A model generated the notes under the pieces. It had not been told where the DNA came from. It did no database searches and saw only the letters and a program-made list of their open reading frames with translations. From contig NZ_JACWIJ010000002.1 of assembly GCF_017811175.1 (NCBI RefSeq), positions 1 through 64,000 on the forward strand: a DNA stretch of 64,000 nucleotides. Reading direction: 5' to 3'. Of this stretch, positions 29,471 through 39,974 are shown one piece after another (within the stretch, counting starts at the first letter, position 1; every line of letters begins with the position of its first letter). The translations under genes were made by a program, and so were the position numbers. This stretch comes from Melaminivora jejuensis. Its GTDB lineage: Bacteria > Pseudomonadota > Gammaproteobacteria > Burkholderiales > Burkholderiaceae_C.

Positions 29471-31627
29471 ATGCCCGACTCTTCCATCGCAGCGCCCGCC
29501 CCGCCGCGTGCGCCGCGCGCGCAGGCCCTGCGCCCCCTGACCGAGCTGCTGGCCTCGATGCGCTTTGCCATCGCGCTCCTGACGGTGATCTGCATCGCCT
29601 CGGTCATCGGCACGGTGATGAAGCAGCACGAGCCGGTCAACAACTACGTCAACCAGTTCGGCCCGTTCTGGGCCGAGCTGTTCCTGGCGCTCAAGCTCAA
29701 CGCCGTCTATAGCGCCTGGTGGTTCCTGCTGATCCTGGCCTTCCTGGTCATCAGCACCTCGCTGTGCATCGCCCGGCACACGCCCAAGTACCTGGCCGAC
29801 ATCCGCAACTACAAGGAAAACATCCGCGAGAAAAGCCTGCAGGCCTTCGGCATGAAGGCCAGCGGCGCGCTGGCCGGCGAGGCGCCGCAGGCCGCCGCCC
29901 AGCGCATCGGCGAGCTGCTGGTGCGCCGGGGCTGGAAGGTGCGCGTGCAGGAGCGCCCGGGCGCTGCCGGCGCCGGCTTCATGGTGGCCGCCAAGGCCGG
30001 CGCGGCCAACAAGATCGGCTACATCGCCGCGCACAGCGCCATCGTGCTGATCTGCCTGGGCGGCCTGCTCGACGGCGACCTGATCGTGCGCGCGCAGATG
30101 CTGCTGGGCGGCAAGACGCCCTACACCGGCGGCGGCCTGATCTCCGAAGTCGCGCCCGAGCACTGGCTGTCGCCCAATAACCCGACGTTTCGCGGCAACC
30201 TGGTGGTCAGCGAGGGCACGCAGTCCAGCACGGCGGTGCTGAGCCAGTCCGACGGCCTGCTGTTGCAGGAGCTGCCCTTCACGGTGGAGCTGAAGAAATT
30301 CATCGTCGAGCACTACTCCACCGGGATGCCCAAGCTGTTTGCCAGCGAGATCGTGGTACACGACAAGGAAACCGGCGCCGCCACGCCGGCGCGCATCGAG
30401 GTCAACCACCCGTTCAACTACCGGGGCGTGGAGATCTACCAGTCCAGCTTCGACGATGGCGGCTCGCAGGTGCGCCTGCGTGCGCGGCCTCTGGTGCCGG
30501 GCGCCGCGCCCTTCGACATCGAGGGCGTGATCGGCGGCTCGGCGCAGCTGGCCGCCGGCAAGCTGCCCGAGGCCATGACGCTGGAGTTCTCCGCCTTGCG
30601 CGTGCTCAACGTGGAAAACATGGGCGAGGAGGGCAACACTTCCGGCGCCGACGTGCGCCGCGTCGATCTGCGCGGCTCCATCGAGTCGCGCCTGGGCGCG
30701 GGCAACAAGACGGTGACCCGCCGCGAGTTGCGCAACGTCGGCCCCAGCATCAGCTACAAGCTGCGCGACGCCGCCGGCCAGGCGCGCGAGTTCAACAACT
30801 ACATGCTGCCCATCGACATGGGCGACGGCCAGTTGCCGGTGTATCTGCTGGGCGTGCGCGAGACGCCGGCCGAGCCCTTCCGCTACCTGCGCGTGCCCAT
30901 CGACAGCGAGGGCGGCATGGAAGGCTTTTTGCGCCTGCGCCTGGCGCTGGCCGATCCGCTGCTGCGCGAAGCCGCCGTGCGCCGCTACGCCGCCATGGCC
31001 GTCGATGCCAGCCGGCCCGACCTGGCCGAGCAACTGGCGATCTCGGCCACGCGCGCGCTGGCGCTGTTTGCCGGCACCGAGGTCGATGCCCGGGGCCGGG
31101 GCAACGGCGGTCTGCAGGCGGTGTCGCAATTCATCGAAAGCAATGTGCCCGAGGCCGAGCGCGAGCGTGCCGGCGAGGTGCTGGTGCGCATCCTCAACGG
31201 CGCGCTGTTCGAGCTGGCCCAGCTCACGCGCACCCAGGCCGGCCTGGCGCCCCTGCCGCTGGACGAGGGCACACGCAGCTTCATGGCGCAGGCCGTGCTG
31301 TCCCTGAGCGACGCCCAGGCCTATCCAGCGCCGGTGGTGCTGGAGCTGGCGGACTTCAACCAGGTGCAGGCCAGCGTCTTCCAGGTGGCCAGAGCACCCG
31401 GCAAGAACGTGGTCTATCTGGGCTGCGCCCTGCTGATCCTGGGCGTGTTCGCCATGCTGTACGTGCGCGACCGGCGCCTGTGGGTCTGGCTGGCACCGCA
31501 AGGCGGCGGCGCGCAGGCCACCATGGCCATGTCCAGCAACCGCAAGGCGCTGGACAACGGCCGCGAATTTGCCCAACTGACCACGCACATCCTTGGCACA
31601 CCCGTTGACGGAGGCTCCCCGCGATGA
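29471..31627 (+). CDS. resB: Cytochrome c biogenesis protein ResB (CcsB)
   Basis: Intact, 718 residues from ATG at 29471; GTG at 29465 would add two. Membrane segments lie near the N-terminus (MRFAIALLTVICIASVIGTV and WWFLLILAFLVISTSLCIA), around residue 180 (IGYIAAHSAIVLICLGGLLD) and at the C-terminus (VVYLGCALLILGVFAMLYV), with a large periplasmic domain between. ResB and CcsA form the system II synthase that exports haem and attaches it to apocytochromes. The stop overlaps the ccsA start. Confidence 0.92.
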   Translation: MPDSSIAAPAPPRAPRAQALRPLTELLASMRFAIALLTVICIASVIGTVMKQHEPVNNYVNQFGPFWAELFLALKLNAVYSAWWFLLILAFLVISTSLCIARHTPKYLADIRNYKENIREKSLQAFGMKASGALAGEAPQAAAQRIGELLVRRGWKVRVQERPGAAGAGFMVAAKAGAANKIGYIAAHSAIVLICLGGLLDGDLIVRAQMLLGGKTPYTGGGLISEVAPEHWLSPNNPTFRGNLVVSEGTQSSTAVLSQSDGLLLQELPFTVELKKFIVEHYSTGMPKLFASEIVVHDKETGAATPARIEVNHPFNYRGVEIYQSSFDDGGSQVRLRARPLVPGAAPFDIEGVIGGSAQLAAGKLPEAMTLEFSALRVLNVENMGEEGNTSGADVRRVDLRGSIESRLGAGNKTVTRRELRNVGPSISYKLRDAAGQAREFNNYMLPIDMGDGQLPVYLLGVRETPAEPFRYLRVPIDSEGGMEGFLRLRLALADPLLREAAVRRYAAMAVDASRPDLAEQLAISATRALALFAGTEVDARGRGNGGLQAVSQFIESNVPEAERERAGEVLVRILNGALFELAQLTRTQAGLAPLPLDEGTRSFMAQAVLSLSDAQAYPAPVVLELADFNQVQASVFQVARAPGKNVVYLGCALLILGVFAMLYVRDRRLWVWLAPQGGGAQATMAMSSNRKALDNGREFAQLTTHILGTPVDGGSPR

Positions 31628-32976
31628 ACACCGCCACCACCACGACCACCACCCCGGCCACTGCCTACACCCTGGGCGGGGGCTATTTCGCGCGGCGCAA
31701 CTGGCTGGACTGGCTGTTCGCCCTGGCCGTGGCCGTCGGCGGCCTGTTCGCCCTGCAGCGCTACGGCGTACACATGGATGTCTATGAGAAAGGCATCTTG
31801 CTGGCCTCCATCCCGTCGCTGGTCTGGCTGGGCTGGTTCTGGCGGCCACTGCTGTGGCTGATGCTGGCCGTGGCCGGGCTGTCGCTGGCGGCCATCGGGC
31901 TGTACCAGGGCGATGCCGGCGGCGATCTGGCGCGCGCCGACAGCGTTTTCCTGCTGAAATATTTCCTGTCCAGCCAATCGGCCATCTTGTGGATGAGCGT
32001 GCTGTTCTTCATGAGCACGGTTTTTTACTGGATCGGCATGTTCGCCGGCGGCGAGCGTCAGACCATGATGCGCATCGGCTCGCGCGTGGCCTGGGTGGCC
32101 ATCGGCCTGGCGCTGATCGGCACCATGGTGCGCTGGTACGAGAGCTACCAGATCGCGCCCGACATCGGCCACATCCCGGTCAGCAACCTGTACGAAGTCT
32201 TCATCATGTTCTGCTGGATGACGGCGATCTTTTACCTGTACTACGAGGAGCAGTACGCCACGCGCGCGCTGGGCGCCTTCGTAATGCTGGTGGTGAGCGC
32301 CGCCGTGGGCTTTCTGCTGTGGTACACGGTGGTGCGCGAGGCGCACGAGATCCAGCCGCTGGTGCCGGCCCTCAAGAGCTGGTGGATGAAGCTGCACGTG
32401 CCGGCCAACTTCATTGGCTATGGCACCTTTGCGCTGGCCGCCATGGTGGCCTTTGCCTACCTGATCAAGCAGCAGGCCGCCGAGACGCGTTGGTACAAGC
32501 TCGCGCCGCTGTGGCTGCTGGGCATCGTGTTGTGCTTCGAGCCGCTGGCTTTTCGCCAGGAGGTGGACGGGCGCAGCAGCTACTGGATGGTGTACTTCGG
32601 CATCTCGGCGCTGATCGTGGGCGCCATCCTCTTTGGCCGCCGGCGCATCGCCGCACAGCTGCCGGCGCTGGAAGTGCTGGACGACGTGATGTACAAGTCC
32701 ATCGCCGTGGGCTTTGCCTTCTTCACCATCGCCACCGTGCTGGGCGCGCTGTGGGCCGCCGAGGCCTGGGGCGGCTACTGGAGCTGGGATCCCAAGGAGA
32801 CCTGGGCGCTGATCGTCTGGCTGAACTACGCCGCCTGGCTGCACATGCGCCTGATGAAGGGCCTGCGCGGCACCATGTCGGCCTGGTGGGCGCTGGGCGG
32901 GCTGGCGGTGACGACCTTTGCCTTCCTGGGCGTGAACATGTTCCTGTCGGGCCTGCACAGCTACGGCACACTCTGA
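31624..32976 (+). CDS. ccsA: Cytochrome c biogenesis protein CcsA (ResC)
   Basis: Intact, 450 residues, multiple membrane helices. The haem-handling WWD motif is in WGGYWSWDPKETWALIVWLN near the C-terminus, with conserved His residues on flanking loops (for example VREAHEIQPLVPALKSWWMK and KLHVPANFIGYG). It is the partner of ResB; ATGA overlap indicates coupled translation. Its stop is directly followed by a repeat copy. Confidence 0.92.
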   Translation: MNTATTTTTTPATAYTLGGGYFARRNWLDWLFALAVAVGGLFALQRYGVHMDVYEKGILLASIPSLVWLGWFWRPLLWLMLAVAGLSLAAIGLYQGDAGGDLARADSVFLLKYFLSSQSAILWMSVLFFMSTVFYWIGMFAGGERQTMMRIGSRVAWVAIGLALIGTMVRWYESYQIAPDIGHIPVSNLYEVFIMFCWMTAIFYLYYEEQYATRALGAFVMLVVSAAVGFLLWYTVVREAHEIQPLVPALKSWWMKLHVPANFIGYGTFALAAMVAFAYLIKQQAAETRWYKLAPLWLLGIVLCFEPLAFRQEVDGRSSYWMVYFGISALIVGAILFGRRRIAAQLPALEVLDDVMYKSIAVGFAFFTIATVLGALWAAEAWGGYWSWDPKETWALIVWLNYAAWLHMRLMKGLRGTMSAWWALGGLAVTTFAFLGVNMFLSGLHSYGTL

Positions 32977-33032
32977 ATTTGATAGCTGTTAGCGCTTGCC
33001 TGGCAAGGCTTTGAGGCCGATTTCATTCAAAA
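32977..33032 (+). repeat. Dispersed AGCGCTTG intergenic repeat, copy 8
   Basis: TTTGATAGCTGTTAGCGCTT then GCCTGGCAAGGCTTTGAGGC, starting immediately after the ccsA stop and ending just before the msrP ribosome-binding site (AAAAGGAG). It contains the perfect stem CTTGCC-T-GGCAAG. Confidence 0.92.
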
Positions 33033-33046
33033 AAGGAGTCTGCGCC

Positions 33047-34056
<1,010 letters not shown>

Positions 34057-34057
<1 letters not shown>

Positions 34058-34725
34058 TGGCCACGGCGCGCCAGGCTGCCGCCCGCTCCTGGCTGCTGCG
34101 CCCGTGGGTCAAGCCGCTGGCGTTCGCGCTATGCCTGCTGCCGCTGGCTTGGCTGCTGTTTGCCGCTGCCACTGATCGCCTGGGCGCCAACCCGGCCGAG
34201 GCGCTGATCCGCGCCCTGGGCGACTGGACGCTGCGCCTGCTGTGCCTGACGCTGGCCATCACGCCGCTGCGCCTGGCGCTGGGCCAGCCGGCGCTGGCGC
34301 GCTTTCGGCGCATGTTGGGGCTGTTCACCTTCTTCTATGCCGCGCTGCACCTGCTGGCCTATGCCGGCTTCGACATGGGGCTGGACATGGACGAGATGGC
34401 CCGCGACATCGGCCAGCGCCCCTTCATCGTGGTCGGCCTCAAGGCCTTTGCCTTGCTGCTGGTGCTGGCTGCGACATCGACCGCCGCCGCCATGCGCTGG
34501 CTGGGCGGGCGGCGCTGGCAGCTGCTGCACCGCAGCGTCTATCTGGCAGCGGTGCTGGCGCTGCTGCACTTGTGGCTGATGCGCGCTGGCAAGAACGATT
34601 TTGCCGAAGTGCTGGCCTATGGCGCCATCGTGGCCGCCCTGCTGCTGGCGCGCTGGCCCCTCAGGCGCCGACCGCCTTCAGGGCCGGGCGCAGCTGGCGC
34701 GTCTGCGGGTCGATCATGCCCGTAG
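34057..34725 (+). CDS. msrQ: Haem-binding membrane subunit MsrQ
   Basis: Intact, 222 residues with six hydrophobic segments. Family features are LRLLCLTLAITPLRLALGQP, FRRMLGLFTFFYAALHLLAY with a haem-ligand His, and RRWQLLHRSVYLAAVLALLH with two more. It passes electrons from the quinone pool to MsrP. Its last 65 bases overlap the 3' end of the convergent diiron-protein gene. Confidence 0.92.
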
Positions 34726-35497
34726 GCACCTGGTAGGCGCGCTCGTCGAACAGATCGACGCCGCAGGCCAGGCCATCGAGCCAGTCGTAGAAGTCGCTGA
34801 TGGCCTTGGCGCCCAGGATGGGTGCGCCGTGCTGCGGCACGATCATGGCCACGTCGAGCTTGCGCACCATGCGCGTCCACAGCCGCAGGATCTTGTTGGA
34901 CACCATGTAGCGCTTGTGAAAGCCTTCCATGCGCGCGATGTGCGGCCCCAGCTCGGTCACCGGCACGCGCGCCTCGGCGCCGTTGGTCATGGACACGCCC
35001 AGGTCGCCCGTGAACAGGATGCGGCTGACCGGGTCGTAGAAGTGGAAGTTGCCCTCCGAGTGCATGAAGTGCGCCGGCAGCAGCACCAGCTCATGGCGCC
35101 CCAGCGGCAGGCGCCCGCCGCCGTCGGGTACGGCGATCATGCGGTTGTCCGTCTTGCCGACCTTGGTGAAGTGCGGCACGAAGCGCTCCCAGATGCGCGA
35201 GATGACCAGTTGCGCCGAGGTGCTGGTCAGCCAGCGATCCAGCGAAGCGATGATGTCCGGGTCGGCGTGCGAGGCGATCAGGTACGAGAGCTTGTGCGGC
35301 GAGAAGTGCCGCGACATGCCCATGAACAGCTCGTTGAAGGCCAGTATCCCGCCCGGGTCGATGATGGCGCCAGTGCCGTCATCGACGATCAGGAACTGGT
35401 TGGCCTGCACGGCCACGCCATCCTCGTCAATCAGATCGGAGAACATCAGGCAGGCGTGGTTGCTGTCTCGGTACAGTTCCAGGGGGGGCGTGGACAT
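34661..35497 (-). CDS. MBL-fold oxygen-binding diiron-type protein (ODP-like)
   Basis: Intact, 278 residues. It resembles the lactamase-like domain of flavodiiron proteins without the flavodoxin part. The ligand motif is SHADPDI (HxDxD in place of HxExD), followed by LPAHFMHSEGNFHFYDP, ILFTGDLGVSM and IVPQHGAPI, which match the remaining His/Asp ligands. Stand-alone proteins of this kind bind O2 and can serve as sensors or reductases. Convergent overlap with msrQ by 65 bases and the redox-repair context are suggestive. Exact activity unknown. Confidence 0.78.
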   Translation of the reverse strand: MSTPPLELYRDSNHACLMFSDLIDEDGVAVQANQFLIVDDGTGAIIDPGGILAFNELFMGMSRHFSPHKLSYLIASHADPDIIASLDRWLTSTSAQLVISRIWERFVPHFTKVGKTDNRMIAVPDGGGRLPLGRHELVLLPAHFMHSEGNFHFYDPVSRILFTGDLGVSMTNGAEARVPVTELGPHIARMEGFHKRYMVSNKILRLWTRMVRKLDVAMIVPQHGAPILGAKAISDFYDWLDGLACGVDLFDERAYQVPTGMIDPQTRQLRPALKAVGA

Positions 35498-35568
35498 GGG
35501 CGTCTTCCGGGAGCCAAAAGGGCAATAGTAGCTTTGCGGGGATGGTTATTGCTTGAGAGGCGTCAAGT

Positions 35569-36867
35569 CTATAGGCCCCCCGCCTGGGCCGGCAGTTGCT
35601 CGTTGCGCAGCAGATCGCTGATGCTCTCGCGCCGGCGCACCACCTGCGCGGTGCCGGCAGACACCAGCACTTCCGCCGGGCGCGGACGGCTGTTGTAGGT
35701 GCTGCCCATGGCGCTGCAATAGGCCCCGGCGGACAGCACCGCCAGCAGGTCGCCCGGCTGCACGGCGAGCTGGCGCTCGCGCCCCAGCCAGTCGCCGCTC
35801 TCGCACACCGGGCCGACCACGTCGTAGGTGACGCCCTGGCGGCCCTCGGCAGCACAGTCCAGCGGCACGATGGCGTGGTACGCCTGGTACATGGCCGGGC
35901 GCGGCAGGTCGTTCATGGCGGCATCGACGATGCAGAAATTCTTGTCCTCGCCAGGCTTGAGGTACAGCACCTCGGTCAGGCACACGCCGGCATTGCCCAC
36001 CAGCGAGCGGCCCGGCTCGATCATCAGCAGCCGATCGCCGTGGCCGCGCGCATCCAGGCGCTGCAGCAGGCGTTGCCACAGCGCATCGGCCGCCGGCGGG
36101 GTGTCGCCGTTGTAGTCGATGCCCAGGCCGCCGCCGAAGTCGATGTGCTGGATGGCGATGCCGGCGGCCTCGATGGCGTCCACCAGGTCGAGCATCCGCT
36201 CCAGCGCGTCCATGAAGGGCGCCTCCTCGGTAATCTGCGAGCCGATATGGCAGTCGATGCCGACCACGCGCAGGCCGGGCAGCGCCGCAGCGCGCTGGTA
36301 GGTGGCCAGCGTGCGCTCGTGGGCGATGCCGAACTTGTTGCCCTTGAGGCCGGTGGAGATGTAGGGGTGTGTCTTGGCGTCCACGTTGGGATTGACGCGG
36401 ATGCTGACCGGTGCGCGCAGGCCCATGCTGCTTGCGACTTCGCTGAGCACTTCCAGCTCGGCCTCGCTCTCGACGTTGAAGCACTGGATGCCGGCCTCCA
36501 GCGCCTGGCGCATCTCGGCGCGCGTCTTGCCCACGCCCGAGAAGATGACGCGGGCCGGGTTGCCGCCGGCAGCCAGCACGCGCGCCAGCTCGCCGCCGGA
36601 GACGATGTCGAAGCCGCAGCCCTGGGCGGCGAACAACTGCAGCACGGCCAGCGAGGAGTTGGCCTTCATGGCGTAGCAGATCTGCACGCGCCGCCCGGCA
36701 AAGCCGCGTTGGTAGGCGGCGAGTGCTGCCAGCATGTGGGCGCTGGAGTAGACGTACAGCGGCGTGCCGTGCTCGCGCGCCAAGTCGGCCAGGCGGCAGT
36801 CCTCCAGGTACAGGGACTGGTTGCGGTAGTGCAGTTGCGGTTGGCCGGGCAGGGGGGAGGGGATCAT
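35569..36867 (-). CDS. lysA: Diaminopimelate decarboxylase
   Basis: Intact, 432 residues. The PLP-binding Lys lies in VQICYAMKANSSLAVLQLF, the phosphate-binding glycines in IDFGGGLGIDY, and the active-site Cys of the partner subunit in VGPVCESGDWLGRER. It makes L-lysine from meso-diaminopimelate in the cytoplasm. The start overlaps the lptM stop (ATGA at 36867-36864), the usual lptM-lysA pairing. Confidence 0.95.
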   Translation of the reverse strand: MIPSPLPGQPQLHYRNQSLYLEDCRLADLAREHGTPLYVYSSAHMLAALAAYQRGFAGRRVQICYAMKANSSLAVLQLFAAQGCGFDIVSGGELARVLAAGGNPARVIFSGVGKTRAEMRQALEAGIQCFNVESEAELEVLSEVASSMGLRAPVSIRVNPNVDAKTHPYISTGLKGNKFGIAHERTLATYQRAAALPGLRVVGIDCHIGSQITEEAPFMDALERMLDLVDAIEAAGIAIQHIDFGGGLGIDYNGDTPPAADALWQRLLQRLDARGHGDRLLMIEPGRSLVGNAGVCLTEVLYLKPGEDKNFCIVDAAMNDLPRPAMYQAYHAIVPLDCAAEGRQGVTYDVVGPVCESGDWLGRERQLAVQPGDLLAVLSAGAYCSAMGSTYNSRPRPAEVLVSAGTAQVVRRRESISDLLRNEQLPAQAGGL

Positions 36868-37097
36868 GGTCGGGAGCGGGAAGGAGAAACCAGGGACGGA
36901 TCGGAGGCCGGATCGACAGGGGCAGCAGGCGTGGCCGGCTGGGCGATGGAGGCGGCTGCCGGCGGGGCGGCGGCACCCTGCTCGGGCAGATACAGCGGGC
37001 CGCGCTGGCCGCAGCCCGCAAGGGCGGCCAGGACTGCCAGGGCAGCGAGGGCGGCAGGGAACGAGGTGCTGACTAGAATGCGGCGGCCTGTAAACAT
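36864..37097 (-). CDS. lptM: LPS translocon maturation lipoprotein LptM (YifL)
   Basis: 77 residues. The N-terminus [20 protein letters not shown] leads to a lipobox (LAALAGC) and the family motif [11 protein letters not shown] straight after the acylated Cys. A Pro/Ala-rich tail follows. It assists maturation of the LptD/LptE outer-membrane complex. It is divergent from cyaY with only 15 bases between the starts, so their promoters must overlap the neighbouring coding sequences. Confidence 0.9.
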   Translation of the reverse strand: MFTGRRILVSTSFPAALAALAVLAALAGCGQRGPLYLPEQGAAAPPAAASIAQPATPAAPVDPASDPSLVSPSRSRP

Positions 37098-37112
37098 CTG
37101 CAAATTGTATTG

Positions 37113-37451
37113 ATGACCGACCTGGAATATATGGATCGCGCCGAGGCCCTGCTGCTGGCGCTGGAGCAGGGCTGCGACCGCATCAACGAGGAGACCGATT
37201 GCGACCTGGACAGCCAGCGTTCGGGCGGCATGGTCACCATCGCCTTCGAGGGCGGCAGCCAGATCATCGTGAACTTGCAAAAGCCGCTGCAGGAGGTCTG
37301 GCTGGCGGCGCGCTCGGGCGGCTACCACTACCGCTTCGATGCGGCCAGCGGGTGCTGGCTCGACACCAAGGCCGGCAGCGAGTTCTTTGCCGATCTGGCG
37401 CGCTGCGCCAGCGAGCAGGCCGGGCAGGCGCTGCGTTTCGTACCTGTCTGA
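37113..37451 (+). CDS. cyaY: Iron-sulfur cluster assembly protein CyaY (frataxin)
   Basis: Intact, 112 residues from ATG at 37113; the adjacent in-frame TTG at 37110 is not preferred. The acidic first helix ([20 protein letters not shown]) carries the iron-binding face. [20 protein letters not shown] and [20 protein letters not shown] are the conserved beta-sheet motifs. It regulates cysteine desulfurase activity in Fe-S assembly. Confidence 0.93.
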   Translation: MTDLEYMDRAEALLLALEQGCDRINEETDCDLDSQRSGGMVTIAFEGGSQIIVNLQKPLQEVWLAARSGGYHYRFDAASGCWLDTKAGSEFFADLARCASEQAGQALRFVPV

Positions 37452-37469
37452 CAGCCGGTGTCAACTACT

Positions 37470-37526
37470 TTTTTGATAGCTGACAGCGCTTGTTGGACAA
37501 GGGTTTGAGGGCAAAAAGACCTCAAA
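37470..37526 (+). repeat. Dispersed AGCGCTTG intergenic repeat, copy 9
   Basis: TTTTTTGATAGCTGACAGCG then CTTGTTGGACAAGGGTTTGA and GGGCAAAAAGACC. The stem reads CTTGT-TGG-ACAAG: both arms differ from copy 8 but still pair. It lies between the convergent cyaY and mrcA genes. Confidence 0.92.
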
Positions 37527-37544
37527 CCCAGTCACGTCGCAGGA

Positions 37545-39974
37545 TCAGTTGCGAAACAAATCCAGGATGCGGCTGCGCTCCTCCGGTGCGGGCGGGGCGA
37601 CCGGGGCCGGCGCGCCGGCATCCGGCTCGGAGCTTGCGGACTCCAGGCCGACGCTGGCCACGCCGCCGCTACGCGCGTACTCGTTGTAGTACCACTCGCC
37701 GCCGATGTTGGTCACGCCCTCGGGCACGGGCGGCTCGGTCACCGGCACGCCCTTGAGTGCCTTGTCCATGAAGTTGATCCACACCGGCAGGGATAGGCCG
37801 CCGCCGGTCTCGCGGCTGCCCAGGTTGCGCGGCGTGTCGTAGCCGATCCAGGTCACGGCCGCGATGCTCGGCTGAAAGCCGGCGAACCAGGCATCGACCG
37901 AGTCGTTGGTAGTGCCCGTCTTGCCGTACAGGTCAGGCCGCTTGAGCGTGGCCTGGGCGCGCGCTGCCGTGCCCGAGCGGGTGATCTCCTGCAGCAGACT
38001 GTCCATGATGAAGGCGTTGCGCGCGTCGATGGCGCGCGGGTTGTGCTCCAGCGGCGGCGGCTGGAAGTTGGACAGCACCCGGCCCTTGTGATCCGACACG
38101 CGCGTGATCAGGTAGGGATTGACGCGCCAGCCGCCATTGGCAAACACCGAGTAGGCGGTGGCCATCTGCATGGGCGTGACCGAGCCGGCGCCCAGCGCCA
38201 TGGTCAGATAGGCCGGATGCTTGTCGGCGTCGAAGCCAAAGCGCGTGACCCATTGCTGCGCCGTCTTCGGCCCGACAGCCTGCAGCACGCGGATCGACAC
38301 CAGGTTCTTGGAGCGCGCCAGGCCGGAGCGCATGGTCATGGGGCCGTCGTACTTGCCGTCGTAGTTCTTGGGCTCCCAGGGCTGGCCGCCGGTCACGCCG
38401 GAGCCGAAGAACAGCGGTGCGTCGTTGATCACGGTGGCCGGGGTGAAGCCCTTTTCCAGCGCCGCCGAGTAGATGAAGGGCTTGAAGGCCGAGCCCGGCT
38501 GGCGCCAGGCCTGGGTGACGTGGTTGAACTTGTTCTTGTCGAAGTCGAAGCCGCCCACCAGCGCGCGGATGGCGCCGGAGCGCGGGTCGATGGCGACGAA
38601 GGCCCCCTCGACCTCGGGCAGCTGGGTGATCTCCCAGGTCTTCTTGGGCGTCTGCACCACGCGAATCACGGCGCCGCGGCGCAGCCGGATGTTGGGCGGC
38701 GCCTTGTCGGACAGGCCGGACTGGGCCGGCTTCAAGCCTTCGCCGGTGATCTCCAGCTTCTCGCCGTCGGCGCGCGCGGCGACGATCTTTTTCGGCCCGG
38801 CCTCCAGCACCACGGCGGCGCGCACGTCGCCGTTGTCGGGGTGCGCGGCCAGGGCGTCGTCGATGGCGTCCTCCAGCTCGGCGGCGCTGCGGGGCAGCTC
38901 CACGAAGCGCTCCGGGCCACGGTAGTGCTGGCGCCGCTCGTAGTCCATGATGCCCTGGCGCAGGGCGCGGTAGGCCGCTTCCTGCTCGCCGGCATTGAGC
39001 GTTGTATAGACGTTCAGGCCGCGTGTGTAGGCCTCGTTGCCGTACTGGGCAAAGATCAGCTGGCGCGCCATCTCGGCCACGTATTCGGCATGGATGCGCG
39101 TGCTGTCGCCCGGCGAGCGCAGCCGGATGGGTTCGCGCTTGGCCTCGGCGGCCTCGGCGGCGCTGATGAAGCCGTTGTCGTACATGCGCTCGATGATGTA
39201 GAGCTGGCGGCTGCGCGCGCGCTTGGGATTGCTGATGGGGTTGTAGGCCGACGGGGCCTTGGGCAGGCCGGCCAGCATGGCGGCTTCGGCAATGGTGATG
39301 GATTTGAGTGGCTTGCCGAAATAGGTCTCTGCCGCTGCGGCAAAGCCATAGGCGCGGTTGCCCAGATAGATCTGGTTCATGTAGATCTCGAGGATCTGAT
39401 TCTTGCTCAATAGATGCTCAAGCTTGAAGGTCAACAGGATTTCGTAAATCTTGCGTGTAAATGTTTTCTCTGATGAGAGATAGACGTTGCGCGCCACCTG
39501 CATGGTGATGGTCGATGCGCCCTGGCTCTTGACGCGGCCCAGGTTGGCCAGCGCGGCGCGCAGCACGCCCTTGTAGTCCACCCCGCCGTGCTCGAAAAAG
39601 CGCGCGTCCTCGATGGCCAGCACGGCGTCCGTCATGACCTTGGGGATGTCCTCGATGGGTGTCAGGTTGCGCCGCTCCTCACCGAACTCGCCCAGCAGCG
39701 CGCCCTCGACCGAATAGACCCGCATGGGCAGCTTGGGCTTGTAGTCGGCCAGCTCCGAAATGTCGGGCAGGTTGGGGTAGGCCACGGCCAGGCCCAGCGC
39801 CACGGCCAGGACGACGCCCAGCACGCCGGCGACGGCCAGGCCCAGCAACCAGGCCAGGGCCAGCAGCGGCAGGCGCAGCCACGGGGGCAGGCGGCGGGCG
39901 GGCTGGCGATCCGGTTTTTTTCCCGGCTTTTTTTCCGGTTGCGCAACCGGCTCTTGATCGGTGGAGGAAGTCAT
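37545..39974 (-). CDS. mrcA: Penicillin-binding protein 1A
   Basis: Intact, 809 residues, bifunctional class A PBP. The order is an N-terminal membrane helix, the GT51 glycosyltransferase domain with EDARFFEHGGVDYKGVLRA and QGASTITMQVARNVYLS, an OB-like insert, then the transpeptidase domain with the SxxK in PGSAFKPF, SxN in RSKNLVS and KTGTTND. It polymerises and crosslinks peptidoglycan in the periplasm. It is divergent from pilM, the conserved mrcA-pilMNOPQ arrangement. A 233-base promoter region separates them. Confidence 0.95.
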   Translation of the reverse strand: MTSSTDQEPVAQPEKKPGKKPDRQPARRLPPWLRLPLLALAWLLGLAVAGVLGVVLAVALGLAVAYPNLPDISELADYKPKLPMRVYSVEGALLGEFGEERRNLTPIEDIPKVMTDAVLAIEDARFFEHGGVDYKGVLRAALANLGRVKSQGASTITMQVARNVYLSSEKTFTRKIYEILLTFKLEHLLSKNQILEIYMNQIYLGNRAYGFAAAAETYFGKPLKSITIAEAAMLAGLPKAPSAYNPISNPKRARSRQLYIIERMYDNGFISAAEAAEAKREPIRLRSPGDSTRIHAEYVAEMARQLIFAQYGNEAYTRGLNVYTTLNAGEQEAAYRALRQGIMDYERRQHYRGPERFVELPRSAAELEDAIDDALAAHPDNGDVRAAVVLEAGPKKIVAARADGEKLEITGEGLKPAQSGLSDKAPPNIRLRRGAVIRVVQTPKKTWEITQLPEVEGAFVAIDPRSGAIRALVGGFDFDKNKFNHVTQAWRQPGSAFKPFIYSAALEKGFTPATVINDAPLFFGSGVTGGQPWEPKNYDGKYDGPMTMRSGLARSKNLVSIRVLQAVGPKTAQQWVTRFGFDADKHPAYLTMALGAGSVTPMQMATAYSVFANGGWRVNPYLITRVSDHKGRVLSNFQPPPLEHNPRAIDARNAFIMDSLLQEITRSGTAARAQATLKRPDLYGKTGTTNDSVDAWFAGFQPSIAAVTWIGYDTPRNLGSRETGGGLSLPVWINFMDKALKGVPVTEPPVPEGVTNIGGEWYYNEYARSGGVASVGLESASSEPDAGAPAPVAPPAPEERSRILDLFRN

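Noticed and set aside
29267..31849. An 860-codon open frame on the minus strand.
   Set aside because: Opposite resB, with His/Gln/Ala-rich low-information sequence and no ribosome-binding site.
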